DNA of 32,688 nt from DASXAQ01 sp036406615 (GTDB taxonomy: Bacteria > Actinomycetota > UBA4738), in assembly GCA_036406615.1 (NCBI GenBank), contig DASXAQ010000018.1, positions 1-32,688 on the forward strand. Reading direction: 5' to 3'. Positions 14,790-21,280 of this stretch are shown piece after piece. Both the position numbers and the translations under genes were made by a program. How positions within the stretch are numbered: position 1 is the first letter of the stretch; each line of letters opens with the position of its first letter. A model generated the notes under the pieces. That model had not been told where the DNA came from, made no database searches, and saw only the letters and a program-made list of their open reading frames with translations.

Positions 14790-14795
14790 AGTCTA
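14790..14795 (-). promoter_or_regulatory. -10 box (TAGACT), leaderless start of the fusion gene
   Basis: TAGACT on the minus strand lies 6 nt before the GTG at 14783; no ribosome binding site is visible. Confidence 0.5.
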
Positions 14796-14845
14796 GTGGG
14801 ACCGTCCGACACTCGCGCACTCACCTAGTGCGCGTTTCGGGACCC

Positions 14846-15295
14846 TCAGCCGGGGCGAAACGCGGGCAGCCCGTCGCCTGCCTCGGACACGGGCGCGTAG
14901 GTCGCCCCCGTCATCTCCGCCAGGCCGGCCGACACGCGGTTGTATCCGTCGCGGTCCCAGCCCTCGACGGTGTCGACGATCGTGCCGGCTGCGTCGACCA
15001 GGAACATCGTGGGAACCGTGCGGACGCCGTACGCCTCGGAGATGTCGTACGGCGGCGGCTCCGAGATCGCCGACGCGGGCATGTGGTACTGGGTCGCGAA
15101 CGCCGCCAGCTTGGGCTCGGGGTCCTCGCCGACGGCCACCAGGTGGCCGGGGTACGCGTCGTCGAAGGTCTGGATCTTCGGCGCGGCCATCTGGCAGACC
15201 GGACACGTCACCTTGTAGAACGCGACGGCGGTCGGTTCGGAGAACGTCACGCCGGGGATGGGAGGCGCGGACGCGCCGGGCGCGAGCGGTGCCAT
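14846..15295 (-). CDS. Thioredoxin-like (TlpA/redoxin-type) protein
   Basis: The 149-residue protein has a thioredoxin fold. The AVAFYKVTCPVCQMAAP strand and active site carry Cys31-x-x-Cys34 (CPVC). A GVRTVPTMFLVD segment with the cis-proline follows, and then TIVDTVEGWDRDGYN. The CPVC pair suggests a disulfide reductase or a redox sensor. No signal peptide or lipobox is seen, so it is probably cytoplasmic. The start at 15295 follows a TATCCT box by 6 nt; the open frame upstream runs antisense to the TfoX gene and is not coding. The divergent TfoX-domain gene shares the short promoter region. Confidence 0.82.
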   Translation of the reverse strand: MAPLAPGASAPPIPGVTFSEPTAVAFYKVTCPVCQMAAPKIQTFDDAYPGHLVAVGEDPEPKLAAFATQYHMPASAISEPPPYDISEAYGVRTVPTMFLVDAAGTIVDTVEGWDRDGYNRVSAGLAEMTGATYAPVSEAGDGLPAFRPG

Positions 15296-15301
15296 GGCGT
15301 C

Positions 15302-15307
15302 AGGATA
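15302..15307 (-). promoter_or_regulatory. -10 box (TATCCT), leaderless start of thioredoxin-like gene
   Basis: TATCCT on the minus strand is 6 nt before the ATG at 15295. The divergent -10 box of the TfoX-domain gene is only 14 bp away. Confidence 0.55.
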
Positions 15308-15321
15308 GCTCCCCGGCGTCG

Positions 15322-15327
15322 TACGAT
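15322..15327 (+). promoter_or_regulatory. -10 box (TACGAT), leaderless start of TfoX-domain gene
   Basis: TACGAT is 7 nt before the ATG at 15335; no ribosome binding site precedes the gene. Confidence 0.55.
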
Positions 15328-15334
15328 CGCCGCC

Positions 15335-15667
15335 ATGGCGTACGACGAGGACCTGGCCGAGCGCATCCGCGAGTTGATCGCCGGCCAGCCGAAGGTGGTG
15401 GAGAAGAAGATGTTCGGGGGGCTCGCGTTCCTCGTTCGCGGCAACATGGCCGTGGCCGCGAGCGGCCAGGGCGGCATCCTCGTTCGCGTCGATCCCGCCG
15501 AATTCGACACGCTCGTGGCGAAGACCCCCGCCGAGCCGATGGAGATGGGCGGCCGCCAGATGGCCGGATGGCTGCGGGTGGACGCCGAGCACGTTCGCAC
15601 CAAGCGCCAGCTCGAGAAGTGGGTGGTGATGGGCGCCACCTACGCGCGTTCACTCCCCGCCAAGTAG
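15335..15667 (+). CDS. TfoX N-terminal domain protein
   Basis: A 110-residue protein that consists of the TfoX_N domain only. Family marks are KKMFGGLAFLVRGNMAVAA near residues 24-42, LVRVDPAEFDTLVAK, and the MEMGGRQMAGWLRV block that includes the typical GR-x-M-x-G-W/F pattern. In gamma-proteobacteria TfoX/Sxy controls competence, but stand-alone TfoX_N proteins are widespread and have no known role. It starts 39 bp from the divergent thioredoxin-like gene, and both appear to be leaderless. Confidence 0.88.
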   Translation: MAYDEDLAERIRELIAGQPKVVEKKMFGGLAFLVRGNMAVAASGQGGILVRVDPAEFDTLVAKTPAEPMEMGGRQMAGWLRVDAEHVRTKRQLEKWVVMGATYARSLPAK

Positions 15668-15760
15668 CCGTCGCCGCCGCTGCGGTTGAGGGTTGCCGCC
15701 GAACAGTGGAATGCTGTCAGCGGCACCACCGGTCTTGTTCCATCGACGGGAGGCAATCAC

Positions 15761-16114
15761 ATGACCGATTCGGCCCTGTTCATCGGATGGGGAGCGACCG
15801 CCGCGGGACGCGAGAAGCAGTCCGTGGAGCTGTTCAGTGAGTCGCTGCGCTACCTCTCCGCGCTGGTCACCGAGGGCAGGGTCGCCTCGGTGGAGCCCTT
15901 CTTCCTGGAGCCCCACGGGGGCGACCTCGAGGGATTCTTCGTCGTTCGCGGCGAACTCGACGAGCTGAACAAGATCCGCGGCGAAGACCGGTTCCAACGG
16001 CTGGCCGTCAAGGCGCAGGTGATCGTGCAGAACTTCGGCGTCGTCGGGGCGATCACCGGCGAACGGCTGAACAAGCACATGGCCTGGTTCGCCGAGGCCG
16101 CCACCAAGCTCTAG
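15761..16114 (+). CDS. Conserved-looking protein of unknown function (117 aa)
   Basis: I cannot assign a family. The compact 117-residue product has alternating helices and strands: an IGWGATAAGREKQSVELF opening, a VASVEPFFLEP strand, a GFFVVRGELDELNKI strand-helix, and a VIVQNFGVVGAITG strand. The order suggests a ferredoxin-like or dimeric alpha-beta barrel fold, as in small monooxygenase-like or YCII-like proteins, but no catalytic motif is present. No signal or membrane segment is seen. The ATG at 15761 has GGGAGG with 7 nt spacing and is preferred over an upstream in-frame ATG at 15686. Confidence 0.75.
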   Translation: MTDSALFIGWGATAAGREKQSVELFSESLRYLSALVTEGRVASVEPFFLEPHGGDLEGFFVVRGELDELNKIRGEDRFQRLAVKAQVIVQNFGVVGAITGERLNKHMAWFAEAATKL

Positions 16115-16122
16115 CGGCGGAC

Positions 16123-16144
16123 GTCAGCCTCCCAGGCTCCTGAC
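16123..16144. terminator. Imperfect hairpin between convergent genes
   Basis: AGCCT (16126-16130) and AGGCT (16134-16138) pair over a CCC loop, with an outer GTC/GAC pair. The hairpin sits between the stop of the 117-residue protein gene and the 3' end of the convergent coiled-coil gene. There is no T-tract. Confidence 0.3.
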
Positions 16145-16432
16145 CTGCTTCTTCAGCGCCGCGATCTGCCGGCGCTGACCCCGGACCTGCTTCTGCAACT
16201 TCGCGTTCTTCGCCTGTTGCGCGGTGATCTGCGCCTGGACGGCCGATCCCTGGGACGTCAGGTTGCTCATCTGCGATGCCGACGCAGCCCGCTGTCGCTG
16301 GAGCACCAGCCCGGCCTGTTCACGTTGCGTCCGTGCGTGGGCGGCGGGGAGGGCCCACGCCAAGATGCCGGCGGCGACCAACGACACGAGGATCGCAGCG
16401 ACCACAGCGCCGAGGCGACCTCTCCTAGACAT
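16124..16432 (-). CDS. Small membrane-anchored coiled-coil protein
   Basis: A 102-residue protein of unknown function. A basic start (MSRRGR) is followed by one hydrophobic helix (about residues 8-33). A Gln/Arg/Lys-rich segment with heptad-like spacing then runs to the end, including AQQAKNAKLQKQVRGQRRQI, and is predicted as a coiled coil. This suggests a bitopic protein with an extracytoplasmic rod, perhaps a hetero-oligomer partner of the upstream gene. The start overlaps the end of the upstream gene by 8 nt, which implies translational coupling. No ribosome binding site of note is present. Confidence 0.65.
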   Translation of the reverse strand: MSRRGRLGAVVAAILVSLVAAGILAWALPAAHARTQREQAGLVLQRQRAASASQMSNLTSQGSAVQAQITAQQAKNAKLQKQVRGQRRQIAALKKQVRSLGG

Positions 16433-16922
16433 GGTGCATCTCACAGACGTAGGTGTACCCGCCTCCGTTGGGCTTCCAGTAGCACACTCGAACCCAAGGA
16501 GAGATCGTCCCGACGACGACCGAACTCCCGGTATCGGAGGCGGAAGCAGCTGGGGCCTCTTGTGCGGCCTTCAGCTTCTTGATCTTGGCGTTGAGGGCGG
16601 CGATCTGCTTCGCGTTGCCCTTGGCCGCGGCACGCATCTGCCCCTCCGCGTGCTGCAGGCGCCCCAGCTGATCCTGAAGGGTCCCGAGCGTCTGCTGCGC
16701 GGCGGCCGCGGCCGTCTGCGATCGCGCGACGGTTTCCCGGAGTGCCGCGTTCGCGGCGGCGATCCGTCGCGAGGACGACGCTTCCGAGGTCGCCCACGCG
16801 GCGGCGGCCACCAGCCCCACGGCCACAACCAGCACGACCGCGACCACCCAGGCGGGGGGCCGGGCCGCGCGCGAAGCTGGGGCGGCCGGGAGCTCGGCAG
16901 CGAGATCGGTGGTCGTGGACAT
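16425..16922 (-). CDS. Membrane-anchored coiled-coil protein with a small Cys-containing C-terminal domain
   Basis: A 165-residue protein with no family I recognise. A short cytoplasmic N-terminus (1-22) precedes a hydrophobic helix (about 24-46). A long Ala/Gln-rich coiled coil runs from about 50 to 122, and a compact tail (about 135-165) carries the sequence WVRVCYWKPNGGGYTYVCEM with two Cys that could form a disulfide. It resembles the downstream protein in topology, and the two genes overlap. The ATG at 16922 is chosen because the membrane protein begins there; an in-frame ATG at 16940 is possible. It diverges from the macrodomain gene. Confidence 0.68.
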   Translation of the reverse strand: MSTTTDLAAELPAAPASRAARPPAWVVAVVLVVAVGLVAAAAWATSEASSSRRIAAANAALRETVARSQTAAAAAQQTLGTLQDQLGRLQHAEGQMRAAAKGNAKQIAALNAKIKKLKAAQEAPAASASDTGSSVVVGTISPWVRVCYWKPNGGGYTYVCEMHHV

Positions 16923-16977
16923 GGTGGCGACTGTGTACATCATCGGCGGCGATCGGGGCAATATCCACCGGTTCCGA

Positions 16978-16983
16978 TAGCGT
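16978..16983 (+). promoter_or_regulatory. -10 box (TAGCGT), leaderless start of macrodomain gene
   Basis: TAGCGT is 6 nt before the GTG at 16990, with no ribosome binding site. Confidence 0.45.
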
Positions 16984-16989
16984 TGAGTC

Positions 16990-17508
16990 GTGCGTATCGA
17001 GGCGGTCAAGGGCGACATCACGCAGCAGGCGGTCGACGCCGTCGTCAACGCGGCGAACTCGACCCTGTTGGGCGGCGGTGGCGTCGACGGCGCCATCCAC
17101 CGCCGCGGCGGTCCATCGATCCTGCAGGAGTGCAAGCAGATCCGTGCCGAACGCTACCCGGACGGCCTCCCGACCGGACGGGCGGTCGCCACGACGGCGG
17201 GCGACCTTCCGGCGCGCTGGGTCATCCATACCGTCGGCCCCGTCTACTCCGCCTCACAGGATCGATCGGACCTGCTGGCGTCCTGCCACACCGAATCGCT
17301 TCGGGTGGCCGACGAGCTCTGCGCGACCACCGTCGCGATCCCGGCGATCTCGACCGGGGTCTACGGCTATCCGCTCGCGCTCGCGGCGCCGGTCGCGATC
17401 GAGGCCGTCCGCGGCTCGGGCGCGCACGCCGAACTGGTCCGGTTCGTGCTGTTCGACGACGCCGCCCTGGCCGTGTACGGCGACGCCCTGAAGGCCGCCG
17501 GCGCATGA
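16990..17508 (+). CDS. Macrodomain O-acetyl-ADP-ribose deacetylase / ADP-ribosyl hydrolase
   Basis: The 172-residue protein is a MacroD/YmdB-type macrodomain. It starts VKGDIT and has NAANSTLLGGGGVDGAIH with the catalytic pair Asn23 and Asp33, equivalent to the YmdB Asn/Asp pair. A conserved PTGRAVATTAGDLP region and the AIPAISTGVYGYPL loop that binds the distal ribose follow. It would hydrolyse O-acetyl-ADP-ribose or remove ADP-ribose from acidic residues. No ADP-ribosyltransferase or sirtuin gene is adjacent. The GTG start is supported by the TAGCGT box. Confidence 0.93.
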   Translation: MRIEAVKGDITQQAVDAVVNAANSTLLGGGGVDGAIHRRGGPSILQECKQIRAERYPDGLPTGRAVATTAGDLPARWVIHTVGPVYSASQDRSDLLASCHTESLRVADELCATTVAIPAISTGVYGYPLALAAPVAIEAVRGSGAHAELVRFVLFDDAALAVYGDALKAAGA

Positions 17509-17545
17509 CACGGATACCGCCCGCGATGCGTCACAATGGCGTTCC

Positions 17546-17566
17546 GCGCCGGCGCCCAGCCGGCGC
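17546..17566 (+). terminator. 8-bp perfect hairpin between the macrodomain and MBL genes
   Basis: GCGCCGGC (17546-17553) and GCCGGCGC (17559-17566) pair perfectly over a 5-nt loop, 37 bp after the macrodomain stop and 27 bp before the MBL gene. It could end the macrodomain transcript or cap the 5' end of the MBL transcript. No T-tract follows. Confidence 0.4.
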
Positions 17567-17593
17567 TCGACGCAGAGAGGACGCGGCGGCCGC

Positions 17594-18442
17594 ATGAAGG
17601 CACGGATCTGGGGATGCCGGGGATCGCTGGCCGCGCCCGGCCCCGAGACCGTTCGCTACGGCGGCAACACCTCCTGCGTGGAGGTGCGCCTGTCCGACGA
17701 CCGCCTGCTGGTGATCGACGCTGGCACCGGCATCCGGGGCCTCGGGCTGCACATGGGGGCGGAGCGGCCCTCGCGCATCGACGTGTTGCTCACGCACCTG
17801 CACCTTGACCACATCGAGGGGCTCGGGTTCTTCACGCCGATCTGGGACCCCGAGTGCGAGATCCATCTGTGGGGACCGCCCGCGCCCCCCCACTCGCTGC
17901 GCGACCGCATCATCACGTACTTCTCGCCGCCGTTGTTCCCCATCCACCTCCAGGACGTGCCGGCGAACCTGGTCCTGCACGACGTGCCGCAGGAGGAGTG
18001 GGAGCTGGGTTCGGCGCGCATCTACGCCGAACGCGTGAACCACCCCGGCCCGACGATGGGCTATCGCATCGACGAGGCCGGCAGCGTCCTCACCTACATC
18101 TCCGACCACGAACCGGCCTTGAACGTGGACCTGGCGCTGGCCGATCCGCCGACGGTGTCCGGGTACAACCTGGCGCTCGGCGCAGACGTGCTGTTCCACG
18201 ACGCCCAGTACACCGAGGAGGAGTACCCCGGCCGCAAGGGCTGGGGGCATTCGGCCATCTCCCACACGGTCGCGTTCGGCCACATGGCGAAGGTGCGCCG
18301 GCTGCTGATGTTCCACCACGATCCGCTGCACTCCGACGCGATGCTCGAGGCGATGCTGCTTCGCGCCCGCGAGCTGTGGGGCTCCGAGCGCGAGGGGCTC
18401 GTGCTCTGCGCGTACGAGGGAATGGAACTGAACGTCGGTTGA
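17594..18442 (+). CDS. MBL-fold metallo-hydrolase
   Basis: A 282-residue metallo-beta-lactamase-fold protein. It begins with the subgroup mark RIWGCRGSLAAPGPETVRYGG followed by NTSCVEV (first part 4-19 is the family start). The zinc motif is THLHLDH with His68, His70, Asp72 and His73. Further likely ligands are the His in RVNHPGPTMGY, the Asp in HDAQYTEEEY, and a late His in MFHHDPLHSD. Members of this PhnP-like/cAMP phosphodiesterase-like branch hydrolyse phosphodiesters, but the substrate here is unknown. It is followed after 23 bp by the enoyl-ACP reductase gene in the same direction. Confidence 0.88.
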   Translation: MKARIWGCRGSLAAPGPETVRYGGNTSCVEVRLSDDRLLVIDAGTGIRGLGLHMGAERPSRIDVLLTHLHLDHIEGLGFFTPIWDPECEIHLWGPPAPPHSLRDRIITYFSPPLFPIHLQDVPANLVLHDVPQEEWELGSARIYAERVNHPGPTMGYRIDEAGSVLTYISDHEPALNVDLALADPPTVSGYNLALGADVLFHDAQYTEEEYPGRKGWGHSAISHTVAFGHMAKVRRLLMFHHDPLHSDAMLEAMLLRARELWGSEREGLVLCAYEGMELNVG

Positions 18443-18465
18443 ACCCACGCGGGGGTGATCCCGAG

Positions 18466-19281
18466 GTGCTGCTCGAAGGCAAGAAGCTGCTCGTCACCGG
18501 CGTGCTGACGCCGGCGAGCATCGCGTTCGACTCGGCCCGGATCGCGCAGGAACAGGGCGCCCAGATCGTGCTGACCGGCGTGGGCCGCGGCGTGAGCTTG
18601 ACGCAGAAGACGGCCCGGCGCCTTCCGGATCCGCCCGACGTCCTGGAGATGGACGTGAACGACCCCGCGCAGGTGGAGGCCGTCGCCAAGGAGTTGGAGG
18701 CGCGGTGGGGGCGCGTCGACGGCCTGCTGCACGCGATCGCGTTCGCGCCCGAGGACGCGCTGGGCGGCAACTTCCTGAACACCCCCTGGGACAGCGTCGC
18801 CACGGCGGTGCAGACCAGCGCCTACTCGCTGAAGGCGCTGGCCGTGGGGATGCTGCCGCTGATGCGCGAGGCCGGCGGGGCGATCGTCAGCCTGGACTTC
18901 GACGCGACGGTGGCGTGGCCCCTCTACGACTGGATGGGGGTGAGCAAGGCCGCGCTCGAGTCGGTGACGCGGTACCTCGCCCGCGACCTGGGGCCGCACC
19001 GCGTCCGCGTCAACTGCGTCTCAGCCGGCCCGCTTCGCACCATCGCGGCCAAGGGCATCCCCGGGTTCCAGAACCTGGCGGACGTGTGGAGCGAACGCGC
19101 GCCGCTGGGCTGGGACACCGGTGACCCCGAGCCGGTCGCGAAAGCCGTGGCGTTCCTGCTCTCGGACTGGTCGGCCGGGATCACCGGCGAGATCGTCCAC
19201 GTCGATGGCGGGTTCCACGCCATCGGCGCGCCGCTTCGGCTCGAACCGCCCTCCGCGCCGGAGTCGCAACCGAAGCCGTAG
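18466..19281 (+). CDS. fabI: Enoyl-[acyl-carrier-protein] reductase, InhA/FabI type
   Basis: A 271-residue short-chain dehydrogenase that catalyses the last reduction step of fatty acid elongation with NAD(P)H. The cofactor-binding start reads LLVTGVLTPASIAF, as in InhA. The dinucleotide-binding DVNDPAQVE and LLHAIAFAP follow. The catalytic Tyr154-x6-Lys161 is in PLYDWMGVSKAALESV, which strongly resembles the InhA segment. The tail shows ITGEIVHVDGGFH. Length is close to the 269 residues of mycobacterial InhA. The GTG at 18466 is chosen by alignment to InhA; a TTG at 18439 overlapping the MBL stop is the alternative. It is probably co-transcribed with the MBL gene. Confidence 0.92.
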   Translation: MLLEGKKLLVTGVLTPASIAFDSARIAQEQGAQIVLTGVGRGVSLTQKTARRLPDPPDVLEMDVNDPAQVEAVAKELEARWGRVDGLLHAIAFAPEDALGGNFLNTPWDSVATAVQTSAYSLKALAVGMLPLMREAGGAIVSLDFDATVAWPLYDWMGVSKAALESVTRYLARDLGPHRVRVNCVSAGPLRTIAAKGIPGFQNLADVWSERAPLGWDTGDPEPVAKAVAFLLSDWSAGITGEIVHVDGGFHAIGAPLRLEPPSAPESQPKP

Positions 19282-19291
19282 CCGTCGGCTA
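19279..19291. terminator. Mini-hairpin formed by two convergent stop codons
   Basis: TAGCC (19279-19283) and GGCTA (19287-19291) pair over a 3-nt loop; one arm contains the fabI stop and the other the yceI stop. It is too short to be confident. Confidence 0.25.
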
Positions 19292-19855
19292 GGACGCCTT
19301 GGTGGCCGTGACCTCCAGGGCGATGTCGACCCGGTCGCCCACCAGCACGCCCCCGGTCTCGATCCCCATGTTCCACGTCAGGTCGAAGTCCTTGCGCTTG
19401 ATGCTCGTCGTCGCGCGGAACGCGATGCGCGTCTTGTCGAACAGGTCCTTCGGCATCCAGTCGACGAATGCCACGTCCAGCTCCACCGGACGCGTCACGT
19501 CGCGCACCGTCAGGTCGCCGACCAGCGTCGCGGTCGTGTCGGACGTCGGACGGACCGCCGTGCTTCGAAACGTCATCTCCGGGTAGCGCTCCGCGTCCAG
19601 GAAGTCGCCCGAACGCAGGTGTTCGTCGCGCTTGTCGTCGTGGGACGAGACGCTCGAGGTCCTGATGACGACCTCTGCCGAGGAATCCTCGACTGGGTCG
19701 GCGATCGTGACCGTGCCGGCGAACTCGTCGAAGCGCCCGCGCACGGTTGAGATCATCATGTGCCGGGCGGAGAACTCGACGCTGGAGTGGGCGGGATCGA
19801 TCTCCCAGGTGCCCACCACCTCGTCGAGCTTGGGAGTCGTTGCGAGCTCCGTCAT
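19289..19855 (-). CDS. YceI family protein
   Basis: A 188-residue lipocalin-like protein of the YceI family, which binds polyisoprenoids or other amphiphiles. Family marks are TWEIDPAHSSVEFSARHMM (19 residues from 16), VRGRFDEFAGTV, SVSSHDDKRDEHLRSGDFL, the LVGDLTVRDVTRPVELDV strand pair, and DFDLTWNMGIETGGVLVGD near the end. No signal peptide is seen, so unlike E. coli YceI it appears to be cytoplasmic. The ATG at 19855 has GGAGG with 6 nt spacing. It is divergent from a MarR gene across two TTGC-N4-GCAA palindromes and is probably repressed by that MarR protein. Confidence 0.93.
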   Translation of the reverse strand: MTELATTPKLDEVVGTWEIDPAHSSVEFSARHMMISTVRGRFDEFAGTVTIADPVEDSSAEVVIRTSSVSSHDDKRDEHLRSGDFLDAERYPEMTFRSTAVRPTSDTTATLVGDLTVRDVTRPVELDVAFVDWMPKDLFDKTRIAFRATTSIKRKDFDLTWNMGIETGGVLVGDRVDIALEVTATKAS

Positions 19856-19871
19856 TGCCTGCCTCCATTCG

Positions 19872-19883
19872 TTGCGGATGCAA
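19872..19883. promoter_or_regulatory. Operator-like palindrome TTGC-N4-GCAA (yceI-proximal)
   Basis: TTGC GGAT GCAA, extended one base on each side to GTTGC/GCAAC. It lies 16 bp upstream of the yceI start codon, just outside the ribosome binding site. Confidence 0.55.
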
Positions 19884-19897
19884 CTGATCAGCACTGG

Positions 19898-19909
19898 TTG
19901 CACGTGCAA
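19898..19909. promoter_or_regulatory. Operator-like perfect palindrome TTGCACGTGCAA
   Basis: A perfect 12-bp palindrome that shares the TTGC-N4-GCAA frame of the site at 19872-19883. The centres are 26 bp apart, about two and a half helical turns. It lies between the divergent yceI and marR-type genes. Confidence 0.65.
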
Positions 19910-19932
19910 TATTCCCGGCGCGGCCGATGTTC

Positions 19933-19962
19933 TTGAGGCATGTGACTTCCACCCGATACCCT
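19933..19962 (+). promoter_or_regulatory. Promoter of the MarR gene
   Basis: TTGAGG (19933-19938) and TACCCT (19957-19962) are separated by 18 bp. The -10 box ends 9 nt before the ATG at 19972, giving a leader of only a few bases. Confidence 0.5.
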
Positions 19963-19971
19963 CCCCCGGAC

Positions 19972-20436
19972 ATGGCGGCCAGGCTGTCGGACCGGGAGCT
20001 TCGAGCGTGGCGGGCGTTCCTTCGCGCCCATCGCGCGGTGACCGGCGCGCTGGACGCGGAACTCGTGGATGAGCGCGACGTGTCACTGGGCGCCTACGAG
20101 GTCCTGCTGGTGCTCGCCAGGGCGCCGGACCGGGCGATGCGCATGTCGGAGCTGGCCGACGCCGTGCTGCTCAGCCGAAGCGGGCTCACGCGGCTGATCG
20201 ACCGGATGGAGGCCGAGGGCCTGGTCGAGCGCATCACGTGCGCCACCGACGCGCGCGGCCTGCTGGCGCACCTCACCGAGCGCGGATACCGGCGCCTGAA
20301 GCAGGCGGCTCCCACCCACCTGCGCGGCATCCGCCAGCACTTCACCGGGCGACTGTCGGGCGATCAGCTGGACGCGCTGGCCGACGCGCTCGAGTCGATC
20401 ACGGCTGCGGCGACAGGCCCGCCGGCCAGCGGATGA
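19972..20436 (+). CDS. MarR family transcriptional regulator
   Basis: The 154-residue protein has the winged helix-turn-helix of MarR regulators. Helices around 35-60 contain VSLGAYEVLLVLARAP. The recognition helix is in LADAVLLSRSGLTRLIDRMEAEGLV (62-86, quoted here as LLSRSGLTRLIDRM). The wing contains the DARGLLAHLTERG segment. A single Cys90 precedes the wing, so redox control of the OhrR type is conceivable but not shown. The ATG at 19972 is favoured over an upstream in-frame ATG at 19927 by homology and the promoter. It overlaps the convergent GNAT gene by 38 bp. Confidence 0.9.
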   Translation: MAARLSDRELRAWRAFLRAHRAVTGALDAELVDERDVSLGAYEVLLVLARAPDRAMRMSELADAVLLSRSGLTRLIDRMEAEGLVERITCATDARGLLAHLTERGYRRLKQAAPTHLRGIRQHFTGRLSGDQLDALADALESITAAATGPPASG

Positions 20437-21229
20437 AGTCGTACTCGAACCCCACGACGTCGAACCCGAGCTTGGCGTAGAGCTTCTTCGGCCAGTCGTC
20501 GACGTCGGCGTTCAGGAACACCAGGTCGGCGTCCGGCTTGGCCGCCTCGGCGGCCGCGAGCACGGTGGCGCGGGCCAGGCCCCGTCCGCGGTACGCGGGC
20601 TCCGTCCACACGTCCTCGATCTGGGCCACGTCCCCGTCCTGGTACAGGTCGGCGATCGACACCGCGCGGTCGCCGTCGAACGCGGCGAAGTGCCGCACGG
20701 TGACGGCCTGCGCCGTGGCGTCGCGGCGGTCGACGAGCTGCCGAACGGTCTCGTCATCGGTGGCGTACGGCTCGGCCCGTGCCATGCGCTCCTTGGCCGG
20801 CCGCATCTCCTGCCAGCTCACCTCGCGGGCCGTGCCGTCGGGCGCGGGCCGGTCGGGCGGACGCCGAAGCACCATCACCTCTCCGTGGCCGATCCACCAT
20901 CCGGCCTCGCGGAGGCCCGGCGCCAGGAGAGCTCCCGTCGGGCCGTCCTCGACGGCCACCAGACGATGATCCAGGCCGGCTCCGCCGAGCACGCGATCGG
21001 CCTCGTCGATCAGCCCGTCCACCGTCAGGTCGTCGGTTCGTTCGATGCGAACGCAGTTGTGGACGTACGAGCGCGGAAAGTCCTCGTTGAACACCGCGGT
21101 GCCCCACCGAAAGGCCTCGGTCCGCGTGGAGCTGCGGTCCATCTTGTGACGCACGAACGCCACGATCCGGTCCAGCGTCTCGCGTTCGGCCGGTCCCGGC
21201 CGGCGTTCGCCCCTTCGCATGCGCCTCAT
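20399..21229 (-). CDS. GNAT family N-acetyltransferase
   Basis: The 276-residue protein has two parts. The N-terminal half (1-120) carries conserved-looking segments such as RTEAFRWGTAVFNEDFPRSY. The C-terminal GNAT domain (about 125-268) has IEDVWTEPAYRGRGLARATV as the acetyl-CoA loop (RGRGLA) and AKLGFDVVGFEYDF at the end. It is similar in layout to other two-domain actinobacterial acetyltransferases. The substrate is unknown. The start is ATG 21229 or 21220, with a TAGGCT box 9 nt before the former. Confidence 0.85.
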   Translation of the reverse strand: MRRMRRGERRPGPAERETLDRIVAFVRHKMDRSSTRTEAFRWGTAVFNEDFPRSYVHNCVRIERTDDLTVDGLIDEADRVLGGAGLDHRLVAVEDGPTGALLAPGLREAGWWIGHGEVMVLRRPPDRPAPDGTAREVSWQEMRPAKERMARAEPYATDDETVRQLVDRRDATAQAVTVRHFAAFDGDRAVSIADLYQDGDVAQIEDVWTEPAYRGRGLARATVLAAAEAAKPDADLVFLNADVDDWPKKLYAKLGFDVVGFEYDFIRWPAGLSPQP

Positions 21230-21238
21230 GGCCGCACG

Positions 21239-21244
21239 AGCCTA
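21239..21244 (-). promoter_or_regulatory. -10 box (TAGGCT) of GNAT gene
   Basis: TAGGCT on the minus strand is 9 nt before the ATG at 21229, giving a very short leader. It faces the carboxyltransferase promoter 24 bp away. Confidence 0.4.
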
Positions 21245-21268
21245 GCCGTCCGCGGCCGGCCCCGCGGA

Positions 21269-21274
21269 TACACT
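21269..21274 (+). promoter_or_regulatory. -10 box (TACACT), leaderless start of leucine-degradation operon
   Basis: TACACT is 6 nt before the GTG at 21281. No ribosome binding site is seen, which supports this start for the carboxyltransferase. Confidence 0.55.
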
Positions 21275-21280
21275 CAGACC

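Noticed and set aside
17854..19281. A possible MBL-enoyl reductase fusion protein suggested by one long frame
   Set aside because: The part before 18439 is the MBL gene read out of frame. The MBL protein ends at 18442 in its own frame, so these are two genes.
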